The translations under genes and the position numbers were made by a program. Shown in pieces: positions 25,569 through 34,981 of a stretch of 64,000 nucleotides of DNA (position 1 is its first letter; each line of letters opens with the position of its first letter). This DNA is from Algicoccus sp048820935 (GTDB lineage Bacteria > Pseudomonadota > Gammaproteobacteria > Burkholderiales > Burkholderiaceae_B). The notes beneath the pieces are model-generated. The model was not told the origin of the DNA, made no database searches, and saw only the letters and a program-made list of their open reading frames with translations. Location: NCBI RefSeq assembly GCF_048820935.1, contig NZ_JBMERD010000009.1, positions 1-64,000 on the forward strand, given 5' to 3'.

Positions 25569-27584
25569 TTACCGCAAAACTTTTTCTCGCAATGCCTCTA
25601 ATGCATCACGCGTTTGAGCTGCCTGCTCAAACTCCAGATTTTTGGCATGATCGAACATTCGCTTCTCAAGCTGTTTAATTGCCCTAGCGACCGATTTTGG
25701 ATCCTCAACTTTATATTCAGGCATCCATGTCTCATCAGTTGCAGTATCGACTGTCATGACCACGCCGTCAATCAGTTCTTTCACGGCCTTCTGAACACTG
25801 CGCGCTTCAATACCGTGCTCGACGTTAAAAGCAATCTGTTTTGTACGTCTGCGATCAGTCTCCTCCATTGCACGTCGCATGGAGTCCGTGATTCGATCTG
25901 CGTAAAGAATGGCCCTACCCTGTACGTTTCTAGCAGCCCGCCCTATAGTTTGAATCAAACTGCGCTCTGAGCGCAAAAAACCTTCTTTGTCAGCATCCAG
26001 AATCGCAACCAATGCCACTTCAGGAATATCAAGCCCTTCTCGCAGCAAGTTAATCCCAACCAAAACATCAAAAACACCTAAGCGTAAGTCCCGCAAAATT
26101 TCAACACGCTCTACCGTATCAATATCCGAGTGTAAATAACGAACCTTTAAGCCTTGCTCAATCAAAAAATCTGTCAGCTCTTCAGACATGCGTTTGGTCA
26201 GTGTTGTGACAAGAACACGCTGACCCTGAGCGATGCAGTGCTTGGCTTTCTCCAGTAAGTCATCAACTTGTGTAACAGCTGGTAACACCTCGACAATCGG
26301 ATCCACCAAACCAGTGGGACGCACAACCTGCTCAACAACCTGATCAGAGTGCGTTTCCTCATAAGCCGCAGGTGTCGCCGACACAAACACGGTCTGACGC
26401 ATGCGTTGCTCAAACTCTTCGAGCTTTAAAGGTCGGTTATCCAATGCTGATGGCAATCGAAACCCGTATTGCACCAGTGTTTCTTTGCGTGCACGGTCAC
26501 CACGATACATCCCACCTAACTGCCCCATAGTGACGTGGCTTTCATCAATAAACATCAGCGCATCGCGCGGCAAATAATCAATAAGCGTCGGTGGCGGCTC
26601 ACCAGGCTGCGCACCAGACAAGTGTCGTGAATAGTTTTCAATGCCTTTACAAAAACCCAATTCAGACAACATTTCCAGATCAAAGCGAGTGCGTTGCTCC
26701 AGACGCTGCGCATACGCAATTTCATTATTCGAGTAGAGCTGATCCAATCGCTCACTCAACTCCTCTTTAATCGTATCAATCGCACGCAGCACAGTAGCCC
26801 TAGGCGTCACGTAATGGGAACCTGGATAAACCGTAAACCGCGGCACGTTTTGTCGTACCTGCCCGGTCAATGGATCAAACAAGGACAGGGTTTCGATCTC
26901 ATCATCGAACATCGTCACTCGGACTGCAAGCTCTGCACTTTCAGCCGGGAAGATATCGATCACATCACCCCGTACACGAAACACACCGCGCGTGAACTCA
27001 ATGTCATCACGCTGGTACTGCATTGCCACGAGCCGAGCCAGAATCTCACTACGCTGAATGCGATCACCGACCCGAAAGATTAGTACCATCGCATGGTAAT
27101 CAGATGGGTTTCCAATCCCGTAAATACAGGACACGGTGCCCACGATAATCGTGTCGCGACGCTCTAATAGGCTTTTCGTTGCAGACAATCGCATCTGCTC
27201 GATGTGCTCATTGACTGAAGAATCTTTTTCAATAAAAAGATCTCGTGAAGGCACATACGCTTCTGGCTGATAGTAGTCATAGTACGAAACGAAGTACTCG
27301 ACCGCATTGCGTGGAAAAAACTCGCGCATCTCAGCATACAACTGGGCTGCCAATGTTTTATTGGGTGCAAGCACCAAGGCAGGACGCCCTGTTCTCGCAA
27401 TGACGTTTGCCATGGTATATGTCTTTCCAGACCCCGTTACACCGAGCAAGGTCTGAAACATCAAACCATCCTCAATACCTTCTGACAATCGTTCAATCGC
27501 CTCGGGTTGATCACCCGCTGGTGGATACGGTTGAAACAAGGAAAACGGACTATCTGCAAACTCTACGAAGTGACCTTGCGCCAT
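25569..27584 (-). CDS. uvrB: Excinuclease ABC subunit UvrB
   Basis: 671 residues, damage-verification helicase of nucleotide excision repair. Walker A GVTGSGKTYTMAN, the beta-hairpin FVSYYDYYQPEAYVPSRD that inserts between DNA strands, the helicase motifs IDESH and RAARNVQGRAILYAD, and a C-terminal UVR domain (KRMFDHAKNLEFEQAAQTRD) for UvrC contact. I found no clear CTGT-N8-ACAG LexA box in its 5' region, although lexA itself is 1.6 kb away. It diverges from the aminotransferase gene across about 200 bp. Confidence 0.97.
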   Translation of the reverse strand: MAQGHFVEFADSPFSLFQPYPPAGDQPEAIERLSEGIEDGLMFQTLLGVTGSGKTYTMANVIARTGRPALVLAPNKTLAAQLYAEMREFFPRNAVEYFVSYYDYYQPEAYVPSRDLFIEKDSSVNEHIEQMRLSATKSLLERRDTIIVGTVSCIYGIGNPSDYHAMVLIFRVGDRIQRSEILARLVAMQYQRDDIEFTRGVFRVRGDVIDIFPAESAELAVRVTMFDDEIETLSLFDPLTGQVRQNVPRFTVYPGSHYVTPRATVLRAIDTIKEELSERLDQLYSNNEIAYAQRLEQRTRFDLEMLSELGFCKGIENYSRHLSGAQPGEPPPTLIDYLPRDALMFIDESHVTMGQLGGMYRGDRARKETLVQYGFRLPSALDNRPLKLEEFEQRMRQTVFVSATPAAYEETHSDQVVEQVVRPTGLVDPIVEVLPAVTQVDDLLEKAKHCIAQGQRVLVTTLTKRMSEELTDFLIEQGLKVRYLHSDIDTVERVEILRDLRLGVFDVLVGINLLREGLDIPEVALVAILDADKEGFLRSERSLIQTIGRAARNVQGRAILYADRITDSMRRAMEETDRRRTKQIAFNVEHGIEARSVQKAVKELIDGVVMTVDTATDETWMPEYKVEDPKSVARAIKQLEKRMFDHAKNLEFEQAAQTRDALEALREKVLR

Positions 27585-27788
27585 GTTAGACTTTCACTTG
27601 GGTAAATTCCCATTTGCGTAAACAACTCTCCATTATGACGAGACACACGCGCAACGTCCAGTTTGAACAGAAAATGTGTAAAAAATCTTCTTTCTGAACA
27701 AATGACCTACGCGAGCATTTATGCTGAGGGGTTGACCTATTCGTACAGTCCAACCAAAGCTGCACCAAATGGTGCCAAAGGTAGTTTC

Positions 27789-28997
27789 ATGAGCAATTTA
27801 TTTGCGCAAGTGGCGCTTGCGCCCCGCGACCCCATCTTGGGTCTGACAGAACAATTCAATACCGACACCCGCCCCAACAAGATCAATCTGGGCGTCGGTG
27901 TTTATTATGATGACGAAGGACGCATCCCGTTGCTGCGTTGCGTGCATCAAGTAGAAATGGCGCGTGTACAAGCACAACTTGCCCACGGCTATCTGCCCAT
28001 CGAAGGTTTAGCGAGTCTGAATCAAGGCGTTCAAAAGCTTTTGCTGGGCGCAGATCACCCCGCATTGGCACAATCATGCGCAGTGACCGTCCAGTCCATT
28101 GGTGGAACAGGCGCACTAAAAATTGGTGCAGATTTTCTGGCCACACTTAAGCCCGGTGCGAAAGTTGCGATCAGTAATCCCAGCTGGGAGAACCATCGTG
28201 CCCTATTCGAAGCTGCAGGTTTTGAGGTCGTTGAGTATCCTTATTACGATCCCAACACGCGAGGTTTAGACATTGAAGGCATGTTGAAGGCATTGCGAGA
28301 ACTGCCTGATCAATCCATTGTGATTTTGCATGCATGCTGCCACAATCCGACTGGTGTTGACCCAACCACCGATCAGTGGGCCCTGATTGCAGACATTTGC
28401 AAAGAAAAGCAGCTAATCCCCTTTATGGACATTGCCTACCAAGGTTTTGGTACAGGTCTACAAGAAGATGCTCATGCGGTGCGCTTATTTGTTGAAAAAG
28501 GTCTGAACTGCTTTGTCAGCACTTCTTTTTCAAAATCCTTCTCACTCTACGGTGAGCGTATCGGCGCCCTTACCATCCTGACCGAAAGCGAGCAGGAAGC
28601 CAAACGCGTCCTGAGTCAAGTGAAACGCGTGATTCGCACGAACTATTCCAACCCACCCACTTTTGGTGCTGCCGTGGTCGGTGAAGTGCTCAACTCACCC
28701 GAACTATTCGCCATGTGGGACGAAGAGCTAGGTCAAATGCGCGAACGCATCAAACTCATGCGCTCTAGCCTTGTTGAAAAACTAGCAGAAAACGGCATCG
28801 ATCAAGACTTTAGTTTTGTACTACGTCAGAATGGCATGTTTTCATTCTCAGGTTTAACTGCCGATCAAGTCGATCAACTTCGCGAAGAACATGCAATTTA
28901 CGCACTCTCAACGGGTCGGATTTGTGTTGCTGCTTTAAATAGCCGCAACATCGATATCGTCTCAGACGCAATTGCACAAGTTCTGAAAGCACAATAA
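27789..28997 (+). CDS. tyrB: Aromatic amino acid / aspartate aminotransferase (class I)
   Basis: 402 residues beginning MSNLFAQVALAPRDPIL, chosen over an in-frame ATG at 27663 because AAAGG precedes ATG 27789 and this is the family N-terminus. The PLP Lys is in STSFSKSFSLYGERIGAL, the Asn/Asp pocket in HACCHNPTGVDP and the carboxylate Arg near the C-terminus (STGRICVAALN). The family covers AspC and TyrB; the tyrB name is the usual one for betaproteobacterial orthologues but the specificity is not proven by sequence. It converts 2-oxo acids and glutamate in Phe/Tyr/Asp metabolism. Divergent from uvrB. Confidence 0.88.
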   Translation: MSNLFAQVALAPRDPILGLTEQFNTDTRPNKINLGVGVYYDDEGRIPLLRCVHQVEMARVQAQLAHGYLPIEGLASLNQGVQKLLLGADHPALAQSCAVTVQSIGGTGALKIGADFLATLKPGAKVAISNPSWENHRALFEAAGFEVVEYPYYDPNTRGLDIEGMLKALRELPDQSIVILHACCHNPTGVDPTTDQWALIADICKEKQLIPFMDIAYQGFGTGLQEDAHAVRLFVEKGLNCFVSTSFSKSFSLYGERIGALTILTESEQEAKRVLSQVKRVIRTNYSNPPTFGAAVVGEVLNSPELFAMWDEELGQMRERIKLMRSSLVEKLAENGIDQDFSFVLRQNGMFSFSGLTADQVDQLREEHAIYALSTGRICVAALNSRNIDIVSDAIAQVLKAQ

Positions 28998-29107
28998 GTC
29001 GTACAGACTTTGATTCTGTCTGCGAGTGTCACAATGGCATTTGCAGACAACTAACACGCAGACACCTAACACTTGCCATTTCATATAAATTGCCGCATAA
29101 TCTTTAA

Positions 29108-29123
29108 CTGTAAATATATACAG
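29108..29123. promoter_or_regulatory. LexA (SOS) box of lexA
   Basis: CTGTAAATATATACAG is a perfect CTGT-N8-ACAG palindrome, 16 bp upstream of the lexA ATG at 29140. It indicates classical gammaproteobacterial/betaproteobacterial-type LexA autorepression. Confidence 0.93.
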
Positions 29124-29139
29124 ATAAAAAGGCGATCTT

Positions 29140-29805
29140 ATGGCGACCGCGTTGACTCCTCGTCAAGCAGAAATTCTAAATCTCATTGAAGATTTGATTG
29201 AAAAAAACGGTTTTCCTCCCACACGCGCTGAACTCGCCAAAATTCTTGGATTCCGTTCAATCAATGCTGCCGAAGACCATCTGCGTGCTTTAGCTAAAAA
29301 AGGCTACATTGAACTCAAGACAGGCGCATCGCGTGGCATTCGAATCTTACAGTCAAACCGTGAACCCGCCTCCAGCGAAGTATCTCTTTCCACAGCTACA
29401 TCTTCAAATGAAGATAGCTTTCAGCTACCACTAGTAGGTCGTGTCGCAGCTGGCTCCCCTATTCTCGCAACAGAAAACGTCATCGACGAATATCAGGTGC
29501 CCCATAGTCTCTTTAAGAGCAAGCCAGATTATTTGCTCACTGTTAAAGGGATGAGTATGCGCAACATTGGCATTATGGATGGTGATTTACTGGCTGTCCG
29601 TAAGACACAAGACGCACTAAACGGCAGTATTGTCGTTGCCAGAATCGGTGAAGAGGTCACTGTAAAAAGACTACAGAAAGCAAAAAATAAAATCATCCTG
29701 CTTCCTGAAAATGAAGATTTTGAACCCATTGAAGCTCATGGAGATGAGGACTTTGCGCTCGAAGGCATCGCGGTCGGACTAATCCGCAATACAGCACTTC
29801 ATTAA
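29140..29805 (+). CDS. lexA: SOS repressor LexA
   Basis: 221 residues. The winged-helix N-terminus reads FPPTRAELAKILGF-RSINAAEDHL, the self-cleavage site is Ala-Gly in GRVAAGSPIL, the catalytic Ser is in VKGMSMRN and the Lys in EEVTVKRLQ. RecA filaments trigger cleavage and derepression of repair genes. AAAAGG stands before the ATG, and a perfect SOS box lies upstream. A linker of about 25 Ser/Thr/Glu-rich residues joins the two domains. Confidence 0.97.
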   Translation: MATALTPRQAEILNLIEDLIEKNGFPPTRAELAKILGFRSINAAEDHLRALAKKGYIELKTGASRGIRILQSNREPASSEVSLSTATSSNEDSFQLPLVGRVAAGSPILATENVIDEYQVPHSLFKSKPDYLLTVKGMSMRNIGIMDGDLLAVRKTQDALNGSIVVARIGEEVTVKRLQKAKNKIILLPENEDFEPIEAHGDEDFALEGIAVGLIRNTALH

Positions 29806-29859
29806 AGCAACAAACTTTCTGAATGATTGAAGAAAACGTGGCGAGTATTTTCAAAAGTT

Positions 29860-30255
29860 TTATTCGTCGCGTGTAAAACGCTCAATCTGACGTCGTTCTC
29901 GCTTAGTCGGACGACCACCCCGAATAGCACGCGCTGGCTCCGTGTAAAGACGACGGGCTTCACTAACCTCTTGACGCAAGGTCACACTCTCCGGCGTTTC
30001 CTCATAAAGCAACTGCGCCAAAGGTGCAGATCGCCTGACATCACTTAACATTCGCACAAGTACTTCGAGTCGTTCATGGCCTCGCTGAACACGAACACGC
30101 TCTCCCAGCTTAACAGGGTGCGCAGGCTTAACACGACTGTCGTTGACGTGAACTCGTCCTAACGTAATGGCTTCTGTGGCTAGGGAGCGCGATTTAAAAA
30201 ACCGCGCCGCCCAAAGCCATTTATCCAACCGAACCGAATCCATGTTTTGAATCAT
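29860..30255 (-). CDS. hslR: Ribosome-associated heat shock protein Hsp15 (S4 domain)
   Basis: 131 residues. The S4 RNA-binding domain starts at VRLDKWLWAARFFKSRSLA and includes GRVHVNDSRVKPAHPV; the basic C-terminal tail (GGRPTKRERRQIERF) is typical of Hsp15. It binds free 50S subunits carrying stalled peptidyl-tRNA and returns them to the cycle after heat shock. A start four codons later (ATG 30243) is possible. It lies 20 bp downstream of lon in the same direction, so heat-inducible lon transcripts could include it. Confidence 0.92.
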   Translation of the reverse strand: MIQNMDSVRLDKWLWAARFFKSRSLATEAITLGRVHVNDSRVKPAHPVKLGERVRVQRGHERLEVLVRMLSDVRRSAPLAQLLYEETPESVTLRQEVSEARRLYTEPARAIRGGRPTKRERRQIERFTRDE

Positions 30256-30275
30256 GGGCTCTTAACACCTGCCGA

Positions 30276-32738
30276 TTAATGTTTTGTCAGCGGTGCTGGA
30301 CTTGTGTCTGATTTTCCACCAACCACAGCGGGTTGAGTGGCCTCTTCAGCCTCAATGGCTTCTGGCATACGCTCCAGAGCCACTTCCAGAACCTGATCAA
30401 TCCACTTTACAGGCACAATATCCAGATGGTTCTTGATGTTGTCAGGAATCTCTGCCAAATCTTTGACGTTTTCCTGCGGAATCAGGACGGTCTTAATACC
30501 GCCACGACGCGCAGCCAGTAGTTTTTCTTTCAAACCACCAATCGCCAGTACTTCACCACGTAGCGTGATCTCACCAGTCATTGCGACATCAGCCTTGACA
30601 GGGATGCCCGTCAACGCAGAAACAATCGCTGTCGTGATTGCGCCACCAGCAGACGGCCCATCTTTGGGTGTTGCGCCTTCCGGAACGTGAACGTGTAGAT
30701 CACGTTTTTCAAACACAGTATTGGAGATACCAAGACGGTTTGCACGTGAACGCACGACACTACGAGCAGCTTCCACCGATTCCTTCATCACATCACCGAG
30801 TGAACCCGTTCTGAGAATCTGTCCTTTACCTGGCATATCCGCGACTTCAATGGTCAGCAAATCACCGCCAACCTCAGTCCATGCCAAACCAGTGACCTGT
30901 CCGACCTGATTGTCTTTTTCGGCCATACCGTAGCTATAACGGCGCACACCTAAAAAGTCAGCCAAGTTTTCAGAATTCACTTCAACACAGTGCTCAACTT
31001 TGTCAGCTGCTTTGCGTGATTTTGATTTAGTCGTTTTTTCAGGTTCCAGGCTCACCAAAGACTTCACCACTTTACGGCAGACTTTGCTAATCTCACGCTC
31101 TAGACCTCGCACACCCGCTTCTTGCGTGTAATAACGAATAATGTCGCGCAAGGCATCATCACTGATCGTCATTTCACCATCGCGAAGCCCATTGTTTTTC
31201 ATGAGCTTGGGCAGCAGATGTTCTTTGGCAATGTGAATCTTTTCGTCTTCAGTGTAGCCAGCCAAACGAATCACTTCCATCCGATCCAGCAAAGCGGGTG
31301 GGATATTCAGCGTATTGCTCGTTGCCACAAACATCACATCTGACAAATCGAAATCCACTTCCACGTAGTGGTCTTGGAATGTATGGTTTTGTTCGGGATC
31401 CAGCACTTCCAACAAAGCAGAAGCCGGATCACCTCGGAAGTCCATACCTAACTTATCGATTTCATCGAGTAAGAAGAGCGGATTTCTTACACCCACTTTA
31501 GTCATGTTCTGCAAAATCTTGCCTGGCATAGAACCAATGTAAGTGCGACGATGACCGCGAATCTCAGCCTCATCACGCACGCCACCTAAAGCCATGCGAA
31601 CAAACTTACGATTGGTCGCCCGCGCAATACTTTGACCAAGTGAGGTTTTACCCACACCAGGTGGTCCCACCAAACAAAGAATGGGCGCTTTCACCTTATC
31701 AACACGTTGCTGCACAGCCAAGTACTCAACAATGCGTTCTTTGACCTTCTCTAAGCCGTAGTGATCATCATCCAAGACGGTTTCTGCCGTTTGAATCGAA
31801 TGATTGATCTTGCTCTTTTTACGCCACGGTAAATCCACCACGGTATCGATGTAATTGCGAACCACGGTTGCTTCAGCCGACATCGGCGACATCATCTTGA
31901 GCTTTTTAACTTCAGCATCGACTTTTTTATGGGCTTCTTTTGATAAACCAGCTTTTGCGATGCGCTGCTCAAGCTCTTCGATATCCGCCCCATCTTCAGC
32001 ATCACCGAGTTCTTTCTGAATGGCTTTCACTTGCTCATTCAGATAGTAATCACGCTGGCTTTTTTCCATCTGCTTTTTGACGCGACCACGAATGCGCTTT
32101 TCGACCTGAAGAATATCGACTTCAGATTCAATCTGACCCAACAAAGCTTCTAGGCGCTTAACGGTATCGGTGATCTCAAGCAGATTCTGCTTTTGCTCAA
32201 GCTTTAAAGGCAAATGCGCTGCAATCGAATCAGCCAATCGTGACGCACTTTCGATACTGGACAATGAGCCTAGTACCTCGGGTGGAATCTTCTTATTGAG
32301 TTTGACGTAGGTTTCAAACTGATTCACCACCGTACGTCGCAATGCCTCAACCTCAGCACCCTGCTCATCGACAGGCTCTAAGGGCATCACATCGGCAGAA
32401 AAATGTTCATCGGTATCCGAGATACTCAGAATTTTGGCACGCTGCACGCCCTCCACTAGGACTTTAACGGTCCCATCAGGCAGTTTCAGCATTTGGAGAA
32501 TCGTGGCTAAACTTCCCAGCTCATAAACATCTTCTGGCGCTGGATCATCTTTGGAGGCTGACTTCTGAGCGGCTAGCATCACATTTTTATTGTCAGCCAT
32601 GGCAGATTCGAGAGCACGAATCGAGCGCGGCCGACCCACAAACAATGGAATCACCATGTGCGGAAACACCACCACGTCACGCAAAGGGAGCAATGGTAAT
32701 GTAATACGCTCAGCCGGTAAAACGGAATGACTTGACAT
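30276..32738 (-). CDS. lon: ATP-dependent protease Lon
   Basis: 820 residues. N-terminal substrate-binding LON domain (LPLLPLRDVVVFPHMVIPLF), coiled-coil region, AAA domain with GPPGVGKTSLGQ, and the Ser-Lys protease domain with the catalytic Ser in PKDGPSAGGA and the Lys in AIGGLKEKLLAARR. It degrades misfolded and regulatory proteins as a hexamer. A GAGGA ribosome site precedes the ATG, and a sigma-32-like promoter lies about 70 bp upstream. It follows clpX in the tig-clpP-clpX-lon cluster. Confidence 0.97.
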   Translation of the reverse strand: MSSHSVLPAERITLPLLPLRDVVVFPHMVIPLFVGRPRSIRALESAMADNKNVMLAAQKSASKDDPAPEDVYELGSLATILQMLKLPDGTVKVLVEGVQRAKILSISDTDEHFSADVMPLEPVDEQGAEVEALRRTVVNQFETYVKLNKKIPPEVLGSLSSIESASRLADSIAAHLPLKLEQKQNLLEITDTVKRLEALLGQIESEVDILQVEKRIRGRVKKQMEKSQRDYYLNEQVKAIQKELGDAEDGADIEELEQRIAKAGLSKEAHKKVDAEVKKLKMMSPMSAEATVVRNYIDTVVDLPWRKKSKINHSIQTAETVLDDDHYGLEKVKERIVEYLAVQQRVDKVKAPILCLVGPPGVGKTSLGQSIARATNRKFVRMALGGVRDEAEIRGHRRTYIGSMPGKILQNMTKVGVRNPLFLLDEIDKLGMDFRGDPASALLEVLDPEQNHTFQDHYVEVDFDLSDVMFVATSNTLNIPPALLDRMEVIRLAGYTEDEKIHIAKEHLLPKLMKNNGLRDGEMTISDDALRDIIRYYTQEAGVRGLEREISKVCRKVVKSLVSLEPEKTTKSKSRKAADKVEHCVEVNSENLADFLGVRRYSYGMAEKDNQVGQVTGLAWTEVGGDLLTIEVADMPGKGQILRTGSLGDVMKESVEAARSVVRSRANRLGISNTVFEKRDLHVHVPEGATPKDGPSAGGAITTAIVSALTGIPVKADVAMTGEITLRGEVLAIGGLKEKLLAARRGGIKTVLIPQENVKDLAEIPDNIKNHLDIVPVKWIDQVLEVALERMPEAIEAEEATQPAVVGGKSDTSPAPLTKH

Positions 32739-32805
32739 AATTTGTCCTCTTCATTGTCGTCCCTGAAACACACTGCATCGGGACTTTCGCTAACTATGGT
32801 TAGTG

Positions 32806-32833
32806 ATATTGGGACAATTTCCTGAATATCAAG
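32806..32833 (-). promoter_or_regulatory. Sigma-32-like heat-shock promoter of lon
   Basis: On the minus strand CTTGATA, 13 bases, then CCCAATAT closely matches the sigma-32 consensus (CTTGAAA, 11-16 bases, CCCCATNT). The predicted start of transcription is roughly 60 bases before the lon ATG, in the gap after clpX. Confidence 0.65.
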
Positions 32834-32868
32834 TGCTGACCTGTAAAAGGCCAGCACATTCAGTACAT

Positions 32869-34173
32869 TCAGGCTGCGGCATGATCATTGGTCTGATCTT
32901 TTTCTGCCTTTTTGTCACCCTTCTTGACTGTGTCATCTTTGTACAGCAATGTTGGTTTGGCATTGGCTGTAATCACGTTTTCATCCAAAATCACTTTGGA
33001 GACATTCCCGTAGGAGGGAATTTCAAACATGGTGTCTAATAACGCGTTTTCAAGAATTGATCTCAAACCACGAGCACCTGTTTTTCTTAAAATTGCCTTG
33101 CGAGCAATCGCGTGTAAGGCTTCGGATGTGATTTCCAGTTCAACATCTTCCATGTCAAACAGCTTTGTGAACTGTCGAATCAGCGAATTCTTGGGCTCAG
33201 TTAAGACTCTCACCAAGGTGTCTTCTGACAACTCTTGCAAGGTCGCAATCACAGGCAAACGCCCGACAAGCTCAGGAATCAATCCAAACTTAATCAGATC
33301 CTCAGGTTCAACCGACTCAAAGGCTTCACCAGCTGCTTTCTCACTCTTGGCAGCGACTGAGGCACCAAACCCAATTCCTGAACGCTCAGTGCGGTTCATG
33401 ATGACCTTTTCCAGGCCATCAAAAGCGCCACCGACGATAAACAGAATATTGGTGGTGTCGACTTGCACAAAGTCCTGGTTCGGATGTTTACGACCGCCTT
33501 GAGGTGGCACCGAAGCTACGGTTCCTTCGATGAGTTTCAGCAACGCTTGCTGGACACCCTCACCTGACACGTCTCGTGTAATCGATGGATTGTCTGATTT
33601 ACGTGAAATCTTATCAATCTCATCGATGTAAATAATGGCACGTTCTGCACGAGCAACATCGTAGTTGCAGTTTTGCAGAAGCTTTTGAATAATATTTTCA
33701 ACGTCTTCACCGACATACCCAGCTTCGGTCAATGTCGTGGCATCGGCCATGACAAACGGCACGTTAAGCTGACGAGCCAGTGTTTGTACCAACAGGGTCT
33801 TCCCGGAGCCTGTGGGTCCAATCATCAGGACGTTACTTTTACTTAATTCGACTTCGTCTGCAGCCGGTTCAACACCGTGCGAAAGTCGTTTGTAATGGTT
33901 ATAGACCGCCACCGACAAAATGCGTTTTGGCAAATCCTGACCAATTACATATTGATCTAAAAACTCTTTGATCTGAATCGGTGTGGGAAGCTCAGCACGG
34001 TCAGAAGGCTCTGCAATCAACTCTTCCAGAAGAATATTCTGACAAAGCTCAACACACTCGTCACAAATAAAACCGGAATGACCGGCAATCAGCTTACGCA
34101 CCTCTTCCTGACTTTTTTCACAAAAAGAGCAGTGCAACTTCTTTGTGGACTTTCCAGTTTTCTTTTCAGTCAT
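32869..34173 (-). CDS. clpX: ClpX, ATPase subunit of the ClpXP protease
   Basis: 434 residues. The N-terminal zinc-binding domain has the two Cys pairs in LHCSFCEKSQ and FICDECVELC. The AAA+ module has Walker A GPTGSGKTLL and Walker B IIYIDEIDKI, the pore loop in GYVGEDV, the ClpP-docking IGF loop in RSGIGFGA, and sensor 2 GARGLRS. It unfolds substrates and feeds ClpP, encoded 25 bp upstream. Confidence 0.97.
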   Translation of the reverse strand: MTEKKTGKSTKKLHCSFCEKSQEEVRKLIAGHSGFICDECVELCQNILLEELIAEPSDRAELPTPIQIKEFLDQYVIGQDLPKRILSVAVYNHYKRLSHGVEPAADEVELSKSNVLMIGPTGSGKTLLVQTLARQLNVPFVMADATTLTEAGYVGEDVENIIQKLLQNCNYDVARAERAIIYIDEIDKISRKSDNPSITRDVSGEGVQQALLKLIEGTVASVPPQGGRKHPNQDFVQVDTTNILFIVGGAFDGLEKVIMNRTERSGIGFGASVAAKSEKAAGEAFESVEPEDLIKFGLIPELVGRLPVIATLQELSEDTLVRVLTEPKNSLIRQFTKLFDMEDVELEITSEALHAIARKAILRKTGARGLRSILENALLDTMFEIPSYGNVSKVILDENVITANAKPTLLYKDDTVKKGDKKAEKDQTNDHAAA

Positions 34174-34198
34174 TATCTCGTGTACTCAATTTTCTAAT

Positions 34199-34879
34199 TC
34201 AGCCAGCATCCGCATCCGCACGACTGGTCAACATCTTATCAATAATGCCATACTCCACAGCAGCCTGCGCTGACATGAAGTTATCGCGTTCCGTATCCAG
34301 TTCAATACGACTCACGGGTTGACCGGTATTCTCAGCCAAAATTTCATTGAGTCGGACACGCAAATCCAGAATTTCGCGTGCTTGAATCTGAATATCTGAT
34401 GCCTGACCTTGCGCACCACCAGAAGGCTGATGAATCATAATCCGAGAGTTTGGTAGGCAATAACGTTTGCCTTTCGTACCCGCGGCAAGCAGGAAAGCAC
34501 CCATACTGGCTGCTAAGCCTGTGCAAAGCGTGGAGATGTCAGGCTTCACGAAACGCATCGTATCGTACATCGCCATACCAGCGTATACCGAACCACCTGG
34601 AGAATTGATATAGAGTGAAATATCTTTATCGGGATTTTCTGATTCTAAAAATAGCAATTGAGCAACCACGAGATTGGCGCTCTGATCCGTCACTGGACCG
34701 ACCAGAAAAATGACACGCTCCTTCAGGAGACGTGAATAAATATCAAATGCACGCTCACCACGACCGGACTGCTCAACAACCATGGGAATGTAACCCAGAC
34801 CTGTCGGTGTTAATGAAGAGCCACCGTGCAGATTGGCGTAAAAATCAGCAAAATGATTCATAGAGATGTGATTGCTCAT
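34199..34879 (-). CDS. clpP: ATP-dependent Clp protease proteolytic subunit ClpP
   Basis: The Ser protease ring paired with ClpX and ClpA, both encoded in this window. The catalytic Ser is in GLAASMGAFLL, the His in MIHQPSGGAQGQ and the Asp in ELDTERDNFM. I placed the start at ATG 34877-34879 (MSNHISMNHF), giving 226 residues; a TTG at 34909 and an ATG at 34861 are alternatives, none with a strong ribosome site. An N-terminal propeptide is expected to be removed. It lies about 100 bp after tig. Confidence 0.95.
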   Translation of the reverse strand: MSNHISMNHFADFYANLHGGSSLTPTGLGYIPMVVEQSGRGERAFDIYSRLLKERVIFLVGPVTDQSANLVVAQLLFLESENPDKDISLYINSPGGSVYAGMAMYDTMRFVKPDISTLCTGLAASMGAFLLAAGTKGKRYCLPNSRIMIHQPSGGAQGQASDIQIQAREILDLRVRLNEILAENTGQPVSRIELDTERDNFMSAQAAVEYGIIDKMLTSRADADAG

Positions 34880-34981
34880 ATTCTTGGTGCGGCTCCGATC
34901 CCGATTCAACTCAAATAACAGACAAGAAGGCGCTGCGAAATGGCAGCACCTCTTCGATCCATGGATATTACACCAGAGGAA

